NCBI RefSeq assembly: GCF_905147045.1
Contig: NC_065910.1
Location: 2,976,001-3,040,000, forward strand
Length of the DNA: 64,000 nt
Reading direction: 5' to 3'
Origin: Nymphalis io
Lineage: Eukaryota; Arthropoda; Insecta; Lepidoptera; Nymphalidae
The notes under the pieces were generated by a model, which saw only the letters and a list, made by a program, of their open reading frames with translations, ran no database searches and had not been told where the DNA came from. This document shows, piece by piece, positions 22,341-35,335 of the stretch (positions are counted from its first letter, which is position 1; each line of letters starts with the position of its first letter). Both the position numbers and the translations under genes were made by a program.

Positions 22341-23959
22341 TGCACAGAGAATTGTATACTCAGAGATTAGAACTCCGTAAAGCAATATTATTTGTGTGTA
22401 ACACGAGGTAAATTTTGTAAATTATTGACAAACGATTTAGTAATATGTATTTCTTTAGTATATAATACGAAATTAGGTTTATTAAAATTAATATAAAGAT
22501 TTGAGTTTGCATCTAACATTTACGTATGTGTTATTTATTATATACTCGTAAAAATAAATAGTTACCTGCCCGAAATATATAACAAAGAAAAATAAACAAA
22601 TGTTATCATATTTTAGTATAAAGAAGTCAGATATTTTTTATTTTATCTTATAAATAGTGCGCTGTGCTTGTAAATATCTACTGTGTTCCATAGAACATAG
22701 TTTCGGGCTTATCCCATCATGCTGTTCCACTGCGGATTCATAGATATATATGTACCAGATTTTCGTTTCACATACCCATGTGTATGAGCAATCTTGGGCA
22801 AAATATAATCAGATTAATGATTAACGATAACAATATGTAATGTATCACGATTACAGATTAACTTTGATTGATTCTGAAGAGGGCACGTAGGGTGCAGTCC
22901 ACTGGATTCGCTTACTCATTTTCATTTTTTTGTTTACTATCGTTATACTATAATGGTGATGATTATATATTGTAATCAGAATCAAAAATTATTAATCATG
23001 CATTTTGTCCAAGTCTATGTACAAATGCATGATTACAAAACAAACAAACACAATTTATTTCTTTACATTATTATTTAGCGTAATTGTATAAATGACACTT
23101 TTGTTAACTAAAATAGGTGCAATTTAAGTTGGTCGGCTTAATCGTTATTCTCTTGAAACATCCGGGCATATAAAATAGTGGCAAAATCGTGAGTTGGTTC
23201 TTTATACGTCTTCGTATCTCTGGTAACACCAACTGATTTTGTTTCTAAAAACCATAGCTGTATTTATTATCTGCATCAATCACAGAACCTGATTACTAAG
23301 TCTGGGTAACATCGCTTAAGTATTATCAATACAAACACAACCAATAACTTCTAACTCCGGTTTTTATTTTCTAAGAAAAAAGATATATTTGTTTGTAGCG
23401 TTCGAAATGATCTATTAGAAATGTATATAATACAAAAGAATTCGCCATGAAACTGAGAAATTACTCTAGCTGATTAAATTACATAACTATTAACAAGTTT
23501 TCTTAGCCCACATGTTTAGGTTTGATAGGAACCCTTATTATTATTAATTATTACATCCGTATCTGTATCCCTGCAGACGTATATTTCATGATAATCGGTT
23601 CAATGAAAAATACAAGACTATAATAGTAATCGTATTAATAAATGATTCAATTAAAAAAAAAGTTCTATTTTCAATTTCTTATAACAATTATTGTCATTGT
23701 TCCATTTGTTTACAAATAACAACAAAGAATATATGCATGCTAAAAACGCTTAGATCGTATTTGGTAACGGTATGATACCTATCTATGGAGTGTTTGCTTT
23801 TATGGTATTGCACAGATTATATTAGCCATAGAATCCACCCAATCAGTTTCCATATAATATATTTTTATATGACACCGCAAAACTTACTAACCTTTAACAC
23901 ATATATTGCTATCTCTTTCTTATGCATGGCATTAAAAAGGATAATATATCTTAATATCA

Positions 23960-24165
23960 AAAATGTGCAGTTGAAATGCTCGGACCTTGGAGTAATAGTG
24001 CAAAAACTTTCATCAAAAATATTACACCCCGTTTTATCGCCTCTATTGGCGAGGGGGGGGGGGGTCTAGTTCAGTTTTCGCCCAGAGAATCGGAATTGCG
24101 ATTCAAAGGGGAAATGCTGCTAGCATTCTTGCCACTATTCCACGCTGTCACGATTTGTACAGTAA
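23960..24165 (+). repeat. Possible LINE 3' remnant
   Basis: A frame reading RIGIAIQRGNAASILATIPR and then CHDLYSNSF ends in a stop near 24168. It resembles the short C-terminal tail of insect endonuclease/RT open frames, but I recognise it only loosely. It contains the 12-G run at 24053-24064. Confidence 0.3.
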
Positions 24166-26259
24166 CTCTTTTTAATTTTATCTGTGTTATATATGTAATA
24201 TATACATGTTAGATTAGTTTATATATTATAAAAAATAGAGTTCGAACGTTTTGCTACTAAGGTATTTACTTTTTCTTATTTAATTTAGGCACTTTTGTCC
24301 TACACAGGCACGTTAGTCCCATTATCCCTTCTACATTTTTATAACATTACTTATTAATTAATAATAAGTAATGTCCTAAATATTATAAGCTAAGGTATAA
24401 GGTATACTTACTTATTATGTATGAATTCATTATCATATAAATAGTGGTTATCACCACCGAGATTTTCTTAGATATGTATTCTGACACAAGAGCCAGTCAT
24501 GCTTACCTAGTTCAAGGACTTAGCCTTGTCATGCAGAGAGTTACAATATAATAAAGGCAACAAATTCACGTCGAGTATAAAACTATTGGCTACTTTATAT
24601 TACGTGGATTTGATGCATGACCTTTATATATCCACAAACATATATATATTTGTAATTCTGATATTCTTTTATAGAATAGATACGAGTAGAAGGACAGTCA
24701 TGCTATAACGTTTCGACATGAAAAGGATGATAATCAACAAGTAATATTTAAGTTAATTTATTATATAAAATGAACAATTCTTGTATAAATTTATTTCGTT
24801 TATCTCTCGGCTCTGACCATTAGGCTCATATATTGCTTTTTAAGATTCTCTTTATGGGTGTTTTTTCAAAGAAATACAAATTTTACATAAAATTATAACT
24901 AATAATTTGACTCGAACAAACCTTGATCGCTCAGGTATTATTTATATAAATATTTAAAAATCGATAAAAATAAATTGACTTACTAAGTGAGTTTTTTTTA
25001 TTTTTTATAATGAATTGATGTTTATTATTATGGAATTTTGGTCGTCTTAAAATAATTTCTCTATGTTACATTACTCTGTAGAAATTAAAATAAAGGTTGA
25101 ATGCACCGGGGCTTATGGTTGAGTGTAGGGCATGCCATGCGAATATATAATATGCGATTGTTTTTTGTGGAAGTTTACGACTTTTTTTTCATGTAAATAT
25201 TAACTATCCATAGTACAACACAGTGTAGTATATTACAACTAGAAATTGTATTTAAATGTATACAGGGTTACAGGGTAATATGTCACGATCCTTTTAAAGG
25301 GTTATAGTTCAGGACAATAGCTATCAAATGATATTGTATTTTTATATGATAATATGATATTTTTTTTATTTAAAGGATGTTTAAGATTCTAAAATTCAAT
25401 AAAAAAAAAATCAACGTATTTTCCCTATTTTTTTTTGTATTTCTTGCTAGGGTACATCCTAGTTAATAATAACCAGTTATAAAACAAAAACAATCTTCAA
25501 GCATTTTTAAATTACAGATCCAAAACTGTACAACTTTTCGATTTTTAATTTTGATTCTTTAAGTTACTCGCAATTTTTTTGTAAAAATCACTATGGCTCT
25601 TATCGTGCGGATCATTTTAAAAACATCTGCGTTTCCTTAGCTATCCATCGGTACATAAAAAGTACAGTAACAATCATAAACTCAGGAGAAAATTAGATAA
25701 CAAAGAGACCAGGTAGGAAATTCTAAGAAATGCTATTGTTAAGAAATTAAATCTGGATCAAAGACAAAAGGACCTCAATGCAAAGTAGTTAAAGATTATT
25801 TTTAATAGGGGTAATAGGTAAAAAAGGAGAGATAAACCAGAGCTGTTTGTGGAATACTATTATCAATTCCTTTGAATTTACCGTCATTTTTCTAATTTCC
25901 TTTTATCTCATTTCTTTTAGGAATAAGAGTAATAAAACCTTGTCGGGGTACATAATACTCACTGTACTTGCACTGCTCGTATAGTGTGGACGCGCTTTAG
26001 TGAATATTGATCTCTTAAATTTTTGAAAAAAACCGCTTCGTGTATACGGGTTAATTTCAGTAATTGCAATTGGGACTTTTATTCTCGCTATTAGAGAATT
26101 TCTCTATATCATATTCAAATGAGCTAGTTAAAAGCAATTACGCTCTTTAAGAGCTTCCATGGGGTGAGCTGAGTAAAGCGATTTAAGTACATCAAATTAA
26201 TGTATATCTAAATTGTACCACCAAAGAAGTCCACACACAGAAACCCGTGATATTGTAGC

Positions 26260-26495
26260 TTATTCCAATAACAGAAGAACTAAAGATAAACAAATCTTAG
26301 ATTCTTAAATATTTCATGCGATTTTCTAATAGCCCTGCTATATTATACACTACAAACAGTTCTTGACTAATAGCTACTTATACTGCAACCAATATATGAA
26401 TTAAATTTTACCATTTTGGTGGCTTCTTCACTTATTTCCATCTTAACAACTTCGCCATTTGTTCACGATTCTATTATGAATATAATTTTTTTTAG
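26260..26495 (+). repeat. Repeat G, copy 2
   Basis: Shares atttcatgcgattttctaat and cactacaaacagttcttgac, then aacttcgccatttgttcacg, with the other two copies. Part of it takes part in the inverted repeat below. Confidence 0.65.
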
Positions 26496-26583
26496 ATTTC
26501 TTTGTTGTAAATGACATAATTTGCAAAGCCACCAAAATGGTAAAATTTAATTCATATATTGGTTCTAGTATAAGGAGCTATTA
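26368..26583. repeat. Long fold-back: 58-bp arms, 100-bp loop
   Basis: The left arm 26368-26425 and right arm 26526-26583 are reverse complements. A perfect 39-bp core (26387-26425 against 26526-26564) is flanked by a further 19 bp with three mismatches. Confidence 0.95.
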
Positions 26584-26944
26584 ATATATGTACATACTAA
26601 ACGTATTATCTATTTAATTTAAAATAAATAGGCATTTTATATACAAATTGAAATAATTAAATACAATAAATCTAGATAGCAGAAGGCGAAACCTGATCTT
26701 TGAATATTTATAATGTATTTTTTGGGAGCCTAATAAGAGTAAATTATTGATTGCATTCTTATTGATTATTATTTACAAAATCTTCCAAAAAATGTACCGT
26801 AAATTACCGTGTGATTATAACTTTCCTTTTTTTAAATACTATTGTTTAGTATCATTCTTATTTTGTGGCAGGAAGCTAGACGAGTAAATGGTTCACCGAT
26901 AGTTGAATCAATTCTACTAATAAATTGTTACTTTGTCGCAATCG

Positions 26945-27145
26945 AATCGAAGCGTGATCGTTGCCTTTTTTCCTTTTTTCTATTCTTTAATTTAATTATC
27001 GACTATTACCATAAAAGTTAACAATTACGTTTGATTTTGACATATATCAAAATATTATCGGTTAAGTTCCGATTCGAATAAATACAGATGATTCAAAGTT
27101 GGATCGGAATTGAATCGGGAAATTAGTAGAATTCGGCCCCTGATC
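26945..27145 (+). repeat. Repeat E, copy 1
   Basis: Shares gcgtgatcgttgcc, attatcgactattaccataa, aatacagatgattcaaagtt and agaattcggcccctgat with 45360-45583 in the same orientation. It is short and non-coding. The origin is not determined. Confidence 0.75.
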
Positions 27146-27594
27146 ATCGCCAATGAATGAAGATGTGGTCATCCACAAAATTACACTTATATGCCTTAAT
27201 ATTTGGAGGTGAGTTTTATATCCATTGACTGTATCGATCAGACCAGCTGTACTGCGGGCGGACAAGAGGCAATATCCTGTCAAACCTGAATCCCAATATA
27301 ACAAATAGCGTCATTCCATTTACCGATAAAGAAGCCTCGCCTTTAAACCACAGGAAATTCCCTCGAGAACAACCGCCCATTGAATACGTAACGCCGACTC
27401 ACTTTGTACTCGTATATATCACACGGTCGTAACACTATACTACCTACCGACAACGTTTTATGTATAAGCTCATATATATGCTTTCTGTTTTCTAAATTGA
27501 TCCGTCCATTTAAGAATTTTTTGTCATCATCCTATTTTATTTGATGTAATGATGTTCTCCACACAGATTTTGCTCATGGCAACCATTTTTAATG

Positions 27595-27700
27595 GAGAAT
27601 AGTCAACTACACAGGACATACTACATATAATAGTGCACGAGACAGGTACACTCCTTATACCCTCACTCTCATAATCGGATGGGATCAATATTACACTATC
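27595..27700. repeat. SINE-C fragment
   Basis: Carries ggtacactccttataccctc, then actctcataatcggatggga, the non-tRNA end of SINE-C. Confidence 0.5.
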
Positions 27701-27756
27701 GTTGAGAATTAATTATACCCGTAAATCTGACGATATCTCAATTTACTTTTTATTTT

Positions 27757-27994
27757 AAAAATTGGTATACGGAAGACTAAATGGGTCACCTGATAGTAAG
27801 TGGGCACTATCGCATAGACATTGGTACTATAAGAAATATTAGCCGCTTCTTACAATCTCGGGAACTAAGATGTTATGTCCCTTGTGCCGTTACACTGGCT
27901 CATTCACCCTTCAAACCAGAACACAACAGTACTGTTTATTGCTGTAATATATGATGAGGTACCTACTCAGACGGACTTGCAGACAATCCTACCT
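27757..27994 (-). repeat. SINE-A, diverged
   Basis: Hairpin variant cacctgatagtaagtgg, then gaactaagatgttatgtccc, ending ggacttgcagacaatcctac. Confidence 0.8.
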
Positions 27995-28095
27995 ACATAG
28001 ATTGTTATTGTTTACCGTAGGCGTACCTTTTTTTACTGTCATTTTTTTCCTTTTTGGGTTTGCTGGATGAAATATATTTAAGGAATAAGTATGTA

Positions 28096-28159
28096 AGGGA
28101 GAGGAGGCCTTTAGCCCAGCAGTGGGACATTCACAGGCTGTTACAGCTACGGTTACGAT
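28096..28159 (+). repeat. SINE-B 3' tail only
   Basis: ggagaggaggcctttagccc, then agcagtgggacattcacagg and ctgttacagctacggttacg. A severely 5'-truncated copy. Confidence 0.85.
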
Positions 28160-29924
28160 AAGTATGTTATAATAATTGCTCTCTTTGTTATTTTCTATTT
28201 ATTTTACTTCTGGTATTATAATAAAGTGTTAAATAAATAAGTAATCTTTAACAACTATTTTGTAAAGTAATCGCAGCAACTGATAGCATTGATAGTTGCT
28301 TGAACGATTCTCACTAATGTTAAATATTTGCATTAGCCATACGGGTATTGTGTTGTGTCTTCGACAAAGGATATCCATGTAAGATAATGTTTTAAGTTTC
28401 ATTTGCTTTAAATTATATTACTTATTTACATAGTGTTCATCTCTTGAGACGTTTTTTCTATTATTGAAGAACATTTCTCTATCTCTAACTTATCTCACCT
28501 TTTCTCTAAATATTTCTTTTCATTACTCTTTTTGACGTATTTTTTATACCGCAAAACCATTTTATAACTTTTTTTCGTGCAAGTAGTATTTTTTCATCTA
28601 ATTAATGTCTCTTGCAATTTCATTTCAAATATTTATATTACTTTGACGACTGCAGTAAATCCGGATCTTAATACTCAGATTATTATTTATTAATTAGTTA
28701 TTAATCTAATCATTTGATTTCTTTAAGAATTTCCTTTTATTCATTTGTACCTTATCATTTACTAATATTTTAATGAGTTGAAGGCAGTTTCTACCATGCT
28801 TGAATGGGGTCCAAGAAAATTGAAATGAGACGCTTTTCAAAATATTCTTGTCATAATTGTAGCCTTGCATTACTTAATAAATTCGTTGAAAAGAAAAACG
28901 AAATGAAGTAGCCTACATGTGTTGAATGAAATTCTACCACGTGTTTTATAATATACAAAAAAAAAAAAATCTGAACAGCACAGGTCATTGACCAGAAGTT
29001 GGACATATCCATTCACAAGCTGTACATGACAATGAAAACGAGAAAAAGTAATGAAAATTAAAATAACCATCCGTCCTACTTCTTCCTATTGAAAATGTTG
29101 CTGAAGAGAGGGATAGGTATGTTGAAAAAACTGATGACATTTACGAAACATTTTGCTGAATTGCCTGTCATTTTATATCAGACAGACTGCCGCCCTAAGC
29201 TTAACTAGACCCGATCTATACAAAAAACGTACAGTCACTGTATAGCGTCATGAAAATAAAATGTTTTATGATAATAACAACTGGGAAGACATATTTTTCA
29301 TGCATAAATAAAGAAGAGTGACAGATATTGTATAAATTAATACAAAAATTGTTTAATAAGAGATAAACGGTACGTATGCCGTTTCATGATATATATATTT
29401 TTAAGATTTTCTTTCGAGAACAACTTTAAATTTGAAAAGTTTAGTTTTACTTTATTACATTACCAACTAAGGAAAAAGTTTTGTTTAAAAGTATATACCC
29501 GTTTGAAAATTTTAATTTAGTAAGTTTAACTGAAAACGTAGTGAGAATACTGCTCAAAATGTTTAACGAAAAAATACTGGATTAAACTTTTTATTTATGA
29601 TCAACAAAAGGCCTGAATAAGCCACGGACAGTCAAGTTGCCCATAAATCTATGGTGATATCGTAAAAGTTCAATTACTTAATATGATATGGAAAAAACCT
29701 AGCTTAATTGATACTGCCCCAACTAATAAGAACTTTTTAAAATAATGAGTGAAGCAAGGTTGATAAACAGCCTGTCAATATCCGACAAATGTACCAAGAC
29801 ATCTTAAGCTGTTAAAGGGAAGGTAGCGTAGAGAACTTATCGCACCATGATGGTAAGCTTCAGATCGGTGGAATTTTTATTTTAAAACTCCTTTCCTAAC
29901 TCCTGCATGCAACTTTCCTTAACA

Positions 29925-30215
29925 TATTTTCCTTGACCGTCGAGCACGAGAATTTTAGCACAGAAAAATTCAATAGTGCCCGTTACTGAACCTGCAATCT
30001 TAGGTTAGGTTCACGTGTTCAAACATTTCGGCAAGCTTAGCTTGTCTAGATAGTTCTACTATTGCTCTTATCGCTTTGAAGGTTGAACTGCTCTTTGAAG
30101 TTACAGGTATGAGGGTCGTAATTAACATCTTAGTTCCCATGTTAAGCAGTTCTTACATCAAAGGAATAGTTAAGATTTTTATGTCAAAGAACAATGTCGA
30201 AGGACCTCATCAGGC
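29925..30215. repeat. Old SINE-B and SINE-A remnants
   Basis: 29925-30023 retains ccgtcgagcacgag and a reversed B-box region of SINE-B. 30070-30215 retains acaggtatgagggtcg, aacatcttagttcccatg and the spacing of SINE-A. Both are heavily diverged. Confidence 0.4.
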
Positions 30216-31530
30216 ACTTTACCCATTTTTAATTAATAAAAAAAATCTATTTTTTTTGATTTATTACTCTGTATTTTTAAAACTTTTTTTAAACATAAAA
30301 AGCCGCGTTATTTTACGTAGATATTCCAACTTTGCACTTTAATTTTCAAATACCACAAACAATAAATTGTAAGAAACTGCTTAGTAGCAAGAATTTTGTG
30401 GGATTTCAAGATCTACAAAGTGGTTTTTGGTATATATAGTCTAGCTGTTTGGTCTTCGTCAAGGATTAAGTCTGTCGTAACAATTGTTCTTCAAACAATC
30501 CACGTCCAAACTTCGCAGCTTCGGGAACCTTTGTTTACTTCTTTGTGATTTGTTCTGGTCGTTATCTTCACTGTGCTGTAATTGTATGTGAGTTTGGTTT
30601 TTGTTAAACCAAAGCTTATACGAAAGCTACAATCGCGATTCAGAGAATCAGGGAAACATTTCCGAATTGGAAAGACTTCAAAGAAATATTTTTTGTACTC
30701 CTATTACCATTAGCGCAGCCATGATTTATACAGTAGCCATTTTTTTATTTATTTCATTCATTGTCAGATCACACCAATCATTTCTGGTCATGCCTGCTCT
30801 CTGATGCGCACAGTCTCACAGTCACATATTTATATACGTCGGAGGAAGTAACGGAATGGAGTTGATTGTTGGTTGCAAAACGCAACTTACATATACATTA
30901 TAATATAAATAGTTTATATTTTTAAATTTAAATTTGATTGTATTTGATTTGTTATTTAATATAATTTTAATATTGTTTAAAATCTTACATTTTTATTCTA
31001 TATCGTGTCTTACGTCAAGACCAATCAGAGTAGAGATTAGCCTCGAGCGGGGTCGAGGCGCCATCTTAACGTGTTTTTGGCGCAATTCTAAAAAGACGTG
31101 GAATCGGTGTGGATCATTTGAAAGATGGAATAATTGATTTGAGTGGTGTATCGGTGTCGCAAACCTGCTACTCGATTATATGAATTGTTTACTATTATTT
31201 ATTTTATTAGTAAAGTAACTAAGTTATTAAAAACTATAAAGTGATGATTGTAAAATCAATTAAAATATAAAAAAATTATGTACATTCTGTTGTGTGCTAT
31301 CATATAATACAAAAGACGCCCACTAAATCTCTGAAGACGAGCCTACGGAATGAGAAGAATGGTTTTCCTCCACTATATATTACAAAATATTATTAATAAT
31401 ATTATAGTCTGTTTGCAAAGAAAGGGCAAAGATATTACAGAATTAATTATACTTAAGACTCGTACGCTATCCTCCTTTGTAGCGACTTGTGACAGGACAC
31501 AAAGAAATATGTCTTGTGTATTATATTATT

Positions 31531-31827
31531 ACTGGTGGTAGGGCTTTGTGCAAGTTCGTCTGGGTAGGTACCACCCACTCATCAGATATTCTACCGCAAA
31601 ACAGCAATACTTGATATTGTTGTGTTCCGGTTTGAAGGGTGAGTGAGCCAGTGTAATTATATAGGCACAAGGGACATAAAATCTTAGTTCCCAAGGTTGG
31701 TGGCGCATTGGCTATAAGCGATGGTTGACATTTCTTACAATGCCAATGTCTAAGGGCGTCTGGTGACCACTTACCATCAGGTGGCCCATATGCTCGTCCA
31801 CCTTCCTATTCTATAAAAAAAAAAAAA
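31531..31827 (+). repeat. SINE-A copy, full length
   Basis: Near-consensus copy from actggtggtagggctttgtg to ctattctataaaaaaaaaaa. A four-base insertion (tata) lies after cagtgtaatt. Confidence 0.92.
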
Positions 31828-32039
31828 TATGATATGACGGAAGTATATCTGTTACTTTAACGAATCTTGGAACTAAAGTCTCTGCAACATTTTATTCAAG
31901 TATTCAATCGTTGTTGTATAAATATTTCATGTCTATAAAAAGCGTTCACTATTATAGAATGTGAAAGAAGATAATCATGAAGAAGCCCCCATTTTTTCTC
32001 TATTTTCAGCACATAATATTTAGTTACAATCAAATTCGA

Positions 32040-32289
32040 AACTGTTGGTAGAGCTTTGAGCAAGCTCGTCCGGGTAGGTACCACCCACTCATCACATATT
32101 CTACCGCAAAACAGCAGTACTTCTTATTGTTGTGTTCCGGTTTGAAGGGTGAGTGAGCCAGTAAATTCAGGCACAAGGGATATAACATCTTAGTGCCCAA
32201 GGTTGGTGGCACATTGGCAATGTAAGCGATGGTTAACATTTCTTACAATGCCAATGTCTATGGGCGTTGGTGACCATTATATAAAAAAA
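32040..32289 (+). repeat. SINE-A copy
   Basis: Starts actgttggtagagctttgag and ends ggcgttggtgaccattatat followed by A8. The hairpin segment is deleted, so the A tail follows the gaccat motif directly. Confidence 0.88.
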
Positions 32290-32397
32290 ATGGATTTCAA
32301 TTTCAAATTCAGTTCATAATTTGCCAATTTAAAGTACATAATACATTATTTTAATTGTACATGTTACAAAATATTTAAATTATTAGGTAGTAGTGAT

Positions 32398-32884
32398 TTT
32401 TTTTTTCAGCCTTTTGCCGTCCACTGCTGGACGAAAGCCTCCCCCATAGAACGCCAACCATCCCGATCTTGGGCAGTCTGCATCCATCCCGAACCTGCCA
32501 CCTTTTTTAAATCGTCGGCCCATCTTGTCACAGGGCGTCCTACACTACGTTTGCCTAAGCGTGGTCTCCACTCCAACACGTGTCAGCTCCATCGGCCATC
32601 AATACGCCTGGAGACATGACCAGCCCACTTCCACTTCAGCGAGCTAATTCTAAGCGCGATGTCGGTGACTTTAGTTCTCTGGCGAATGTCCTCATTTCGG
32701 ATTCTATCTGCCAGAGAAACCCCAAGCATCGCACGTTCCATTGCTCGCTGAGCGACCCTAAATTTGTGGACCAGTCCTACGGTAAGTGTCCACGTTTCGG
32801 CACCGTAAGTCATTACAGGTAGGTCGCACTGATTGAAGACCCTGGTCATAAGCGACTGTGGGATCGACGATTCAAAAATATGAG
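32398..32884 (-). mobile_element. RTE-like LINE 3' fragment with 9-bp target duplication
   Basis: The minus frame from 32884 reads DLPVMTYGAETWTLTVGL, RAMERAMLGVSLADRIRNED and LKWKWAGHVSRRIDGRW, the conserved C-terminal region of RTE-class reverse transcriptases. An in-frame TGA at 32585-32583 interrupts it. The frame resumes (LEWRPRLGKRSVGRPVTRWA) and ends VQQWTAKG-stop next to an A tail. AGTAGTGAT at 32389-32397 and 32885-32893 is the target duplication. It is a dead 5'-truncated copy. Confidence 0.9.
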
Positions 32885-33780
32885 AGTAGTGATATACTAA
32901 TGTAAAAATAATGTTTTGTTTTTGGTAACTCACAAATACTTATACGCCATATTAACTTATAAAGAGGCAATTATTTTGAAATCACAAAGAGACACTTCAA
33001 CTTTATGTATATGTACAGAAGTATAGATAAGCCTAAAATTGTGGACAACAAAGATGCGAGTGTGAACTTTAACTTGTTATAACTTTAATACACTTAACCG
33101 ATTTTGATGAAATAAAGACTAAAGGGTTCGAGTATTCCAAATACTCGTTTCTAATTCTGTTAGTGGCATTTGTATTTTTCAGCCGTTTTGAAGACTACTC
33201 CGACAAAGATAGACAGATAGAAGAAAATAAAAAAGATGATTGTTTTGATTTTAATACCTCGCAAATAGCCCCATACTAACTAAATACAGGCATTTATATT
33301 GAAATCACAGAAAGACCCTTTATTTTTTTTAATAAATAAGTAGATACTTATTTTATAAAAGGTCAATTACTTAAGTTGCCTATACACTTTACTCAATCAA
33401 ATACAACTTTATCAATATTATACAGAATATTGAATGCTTACTTTAAATTCAATTTACTTAAAAAAGCCTACTTAAATAAAGTGTATTTTAATTTGATTTG
33501 ATTTTAATATAAGCTTCAATCTGAGCAAATAAAAACTGAAGAGATCGTTCTCGAGTAATAATGTTAAAGAAGGTTGGAATTGAGTTGTCAATAAAACTCA
33601 AGTCGAGTTATCGTGTTACTTATTAAAAAATAAAAACGTTATAAAGACTTCATAAATTACGTCATTTTTTGACAATCTAGGATGGCTACTAGATAATCTA
33701 TAGAATATTTCAATAAAATCAAATTATTTTATATTTACCCACCTACTTAATTAAAAAGGAATCAATATGGTTATATGTAA

Positions 33781-33990
33781 TAGTAGAGGGGAAACGACCA
33801 AGTGGCCGCTGCCCCACACGATGGTCGGACCAAGTTACCAACCTCACTGGTCTCCAAGTGACCACAGCCCTGAGGAAAGCTGAGGGCAGGAAGGAATGGA
33901 GAAAATTCACAAAGATCGTGACCCAGACCCTAGATCAGAGTGGACACGACCTTCAGCAATGAAGTAAACGACCGAGAAGAAGAAAATGTT
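33781..33990 (+). mobile_element. LINE C-terminal fragment, second type
   Basis: The plus frame reads KRPSGRCPTRWSDQVTNLTG, then ALRKAEGRKEWRKFTKIVTQ and ends GHDLQQ-stop. This is the RPxGRPPTRW...W tail of insect endonuclease/RT proteins. A gaagaagaaaa tract follows. No target duplication is found. Confidence 0.6.
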
Positions 33991-34199
33991 TTAAAACGAT
34001 CAGCGTCAACTATACAAGCGATACGTTCTTAACGTACGCGTCGCTTCTTATTGATATGTTTTTTTTAAGCATCGAGTAATTAATATTTATATATCCTTAA
34101 AAAATTTACGTATTTTGATAGATTTTTTGTAACAAATTAAATAATATCTACATTTTTCATGGTATTCATGTTAAAAGTAAATGCATTAATTTAATTTAT

Positions 34200-34455
34200 G
34201 TATCGTGGGTTCAAACCCGGGCAAGCACCACTGAATTTTCATGTGCTTAATTTGTGAGTATAATTCATCTCATGCTTGACGGTGAAGGAAAACATCGTGA
34301 GGTTACCTGCATGTGTCTAATTTCATTGAAATTCTGCCACATGTGTATTCTACCAACCCGCATTGGAGCAGCGTGGTGGAATAAGCTCCAAACCTTCTCC
34401 TCAAAAGGGAAAGGAGGCCTTAGCCCAGCAGTGGGACATTAACAGGCTGTTACTG
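34200..34455 (+). repeat. SINE-B, head truncated
   Basis: Begins at the B box (tcgtgggttcaaacccgggc) and ends agcagtgggacattaacagg, then ctgttactgtactgta. It lies 340 bases downstream, in gene sense, of Mctp exon 34792-34983. Confidence 0.88.
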
Positions 34456-34791
34456 TACTGTATATAATTGCTAGCTAATCGTAGATATGAAGAAAAATGT
34501 ATTTTGGATAGGATTTGTGTAAAATAACAAAATCGCATAAGTGCGCATAGTTTGGAAGTTCTCGAGATGAGTAATATTTTCCTTATACTATTTTTGGACA
34601 TTGAACTGTTCCTGATATTTTAAATATTTGAAGACGCTCTTCCTTTCAGTTCTTTGAGTAGAATTGTTTGAACGCCAGGATCTCAGGGTCTTATAAAGTT
34701 ATCCATTATACCAATAACGCAGTCAAATAACAAAACATAAACGTATGTTTTTATTTATACATTCTATAACAAAAGCTTCTAAAGTACTTAC

Positions 34792-34983
34792 TGCTTCTTT
34801 GTCCTCTTGCGATTTTGGGTAAAGCGTCACGTTGAGGACAATTTCCCCCAAATCCTGGACAGGTTTGCTTGGATCACGCAAACACAGCACCAGGTCCTGA
34901 GAACGTCCCAGCTCCAGCGCTGTGAGGTCCAGGTGGCAAGAGCCCATGAAGTCATCTTGCAAGCCCCAATCATAATCGAAAAC
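34792..34983 (-). CDS. Mctp: Mctp exon, second half of C2A
   Basis: Acceptor aatcgacag|GTT and donor GAAGCA|GTAAGT bound 192 bases, phase 0 to phase 0. The 64 residues read VFDYDWGLQDDFMGSCHLDL, TALELGRSQDLVLCLRDPSK, then PVQDLGEIVLNVTLYPKSQE and DKEA. This is the calcium-binding loop 3 (FDYDW...DD) and last strands of C2A in MCTP proteins, closed by the conserved PKSQEDKE. All loop-3 aspartates are intact. The exon can splice to 2982 directly, or to the phase-0 acceptor at 7822. It is the branch point between isoforms. Confidence 0.95.
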
Positions 34984-35258
34984 CTGTCGATTATAAAATA
35001 TTTCAATTGTCTTTAATTATATTAAAATGTGAAAAAAAATACACACCGGATAAAGTGTATGGTAGTTTTTTTAAATATAACTAATAGTTGCTGCTCCCGG
35101 AGGTTTTACCCGCTTTAAACGTCCGCCCGTGTGTCGTAGCCTAATACAGTATTTACGAATTTCTTGCCGATTCTCTTCAGTGGTAGTTTTACATTCATTA
35201 GGTTTTAAATTCCGCAGACCATTTTACATTAACTAATAATTAAATTGAAAATTCAAAT

Positions 35259-35262
<4 letters not shown>

Positions 35263-35330
<68 letters not shown>

Positions 35331-35335
35331 TATAT
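35263..35335. repeat. (TA)n microsatellite
   Basis: About 72 bases of TA with one interruption near the right end. Confidence 0.95.

Larger units (their letters stand above)
7784..34791 (-). other. Giant Mctp intron between C2A exon and internal alternative exons (27 kb)
   Basis: Intronic DNA for the long transcript. It holds SINE and LINE insertions listed separately, simple repeats and long AT-rich stretches. The largest parts where I see no recognisable element are 9540-11990, 12745-13365, 14110-15490, 17370-18000, 21750-22170, 22770-23950, 24170-26255, 28165-29920 and 30220-31005. TE-like debris with the (cataa)tcggtt...gacaaacatacaaac motif common in Lepidoptera occurs at about 13990-14100 and 8570-8635. 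Confidence 0.75.
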
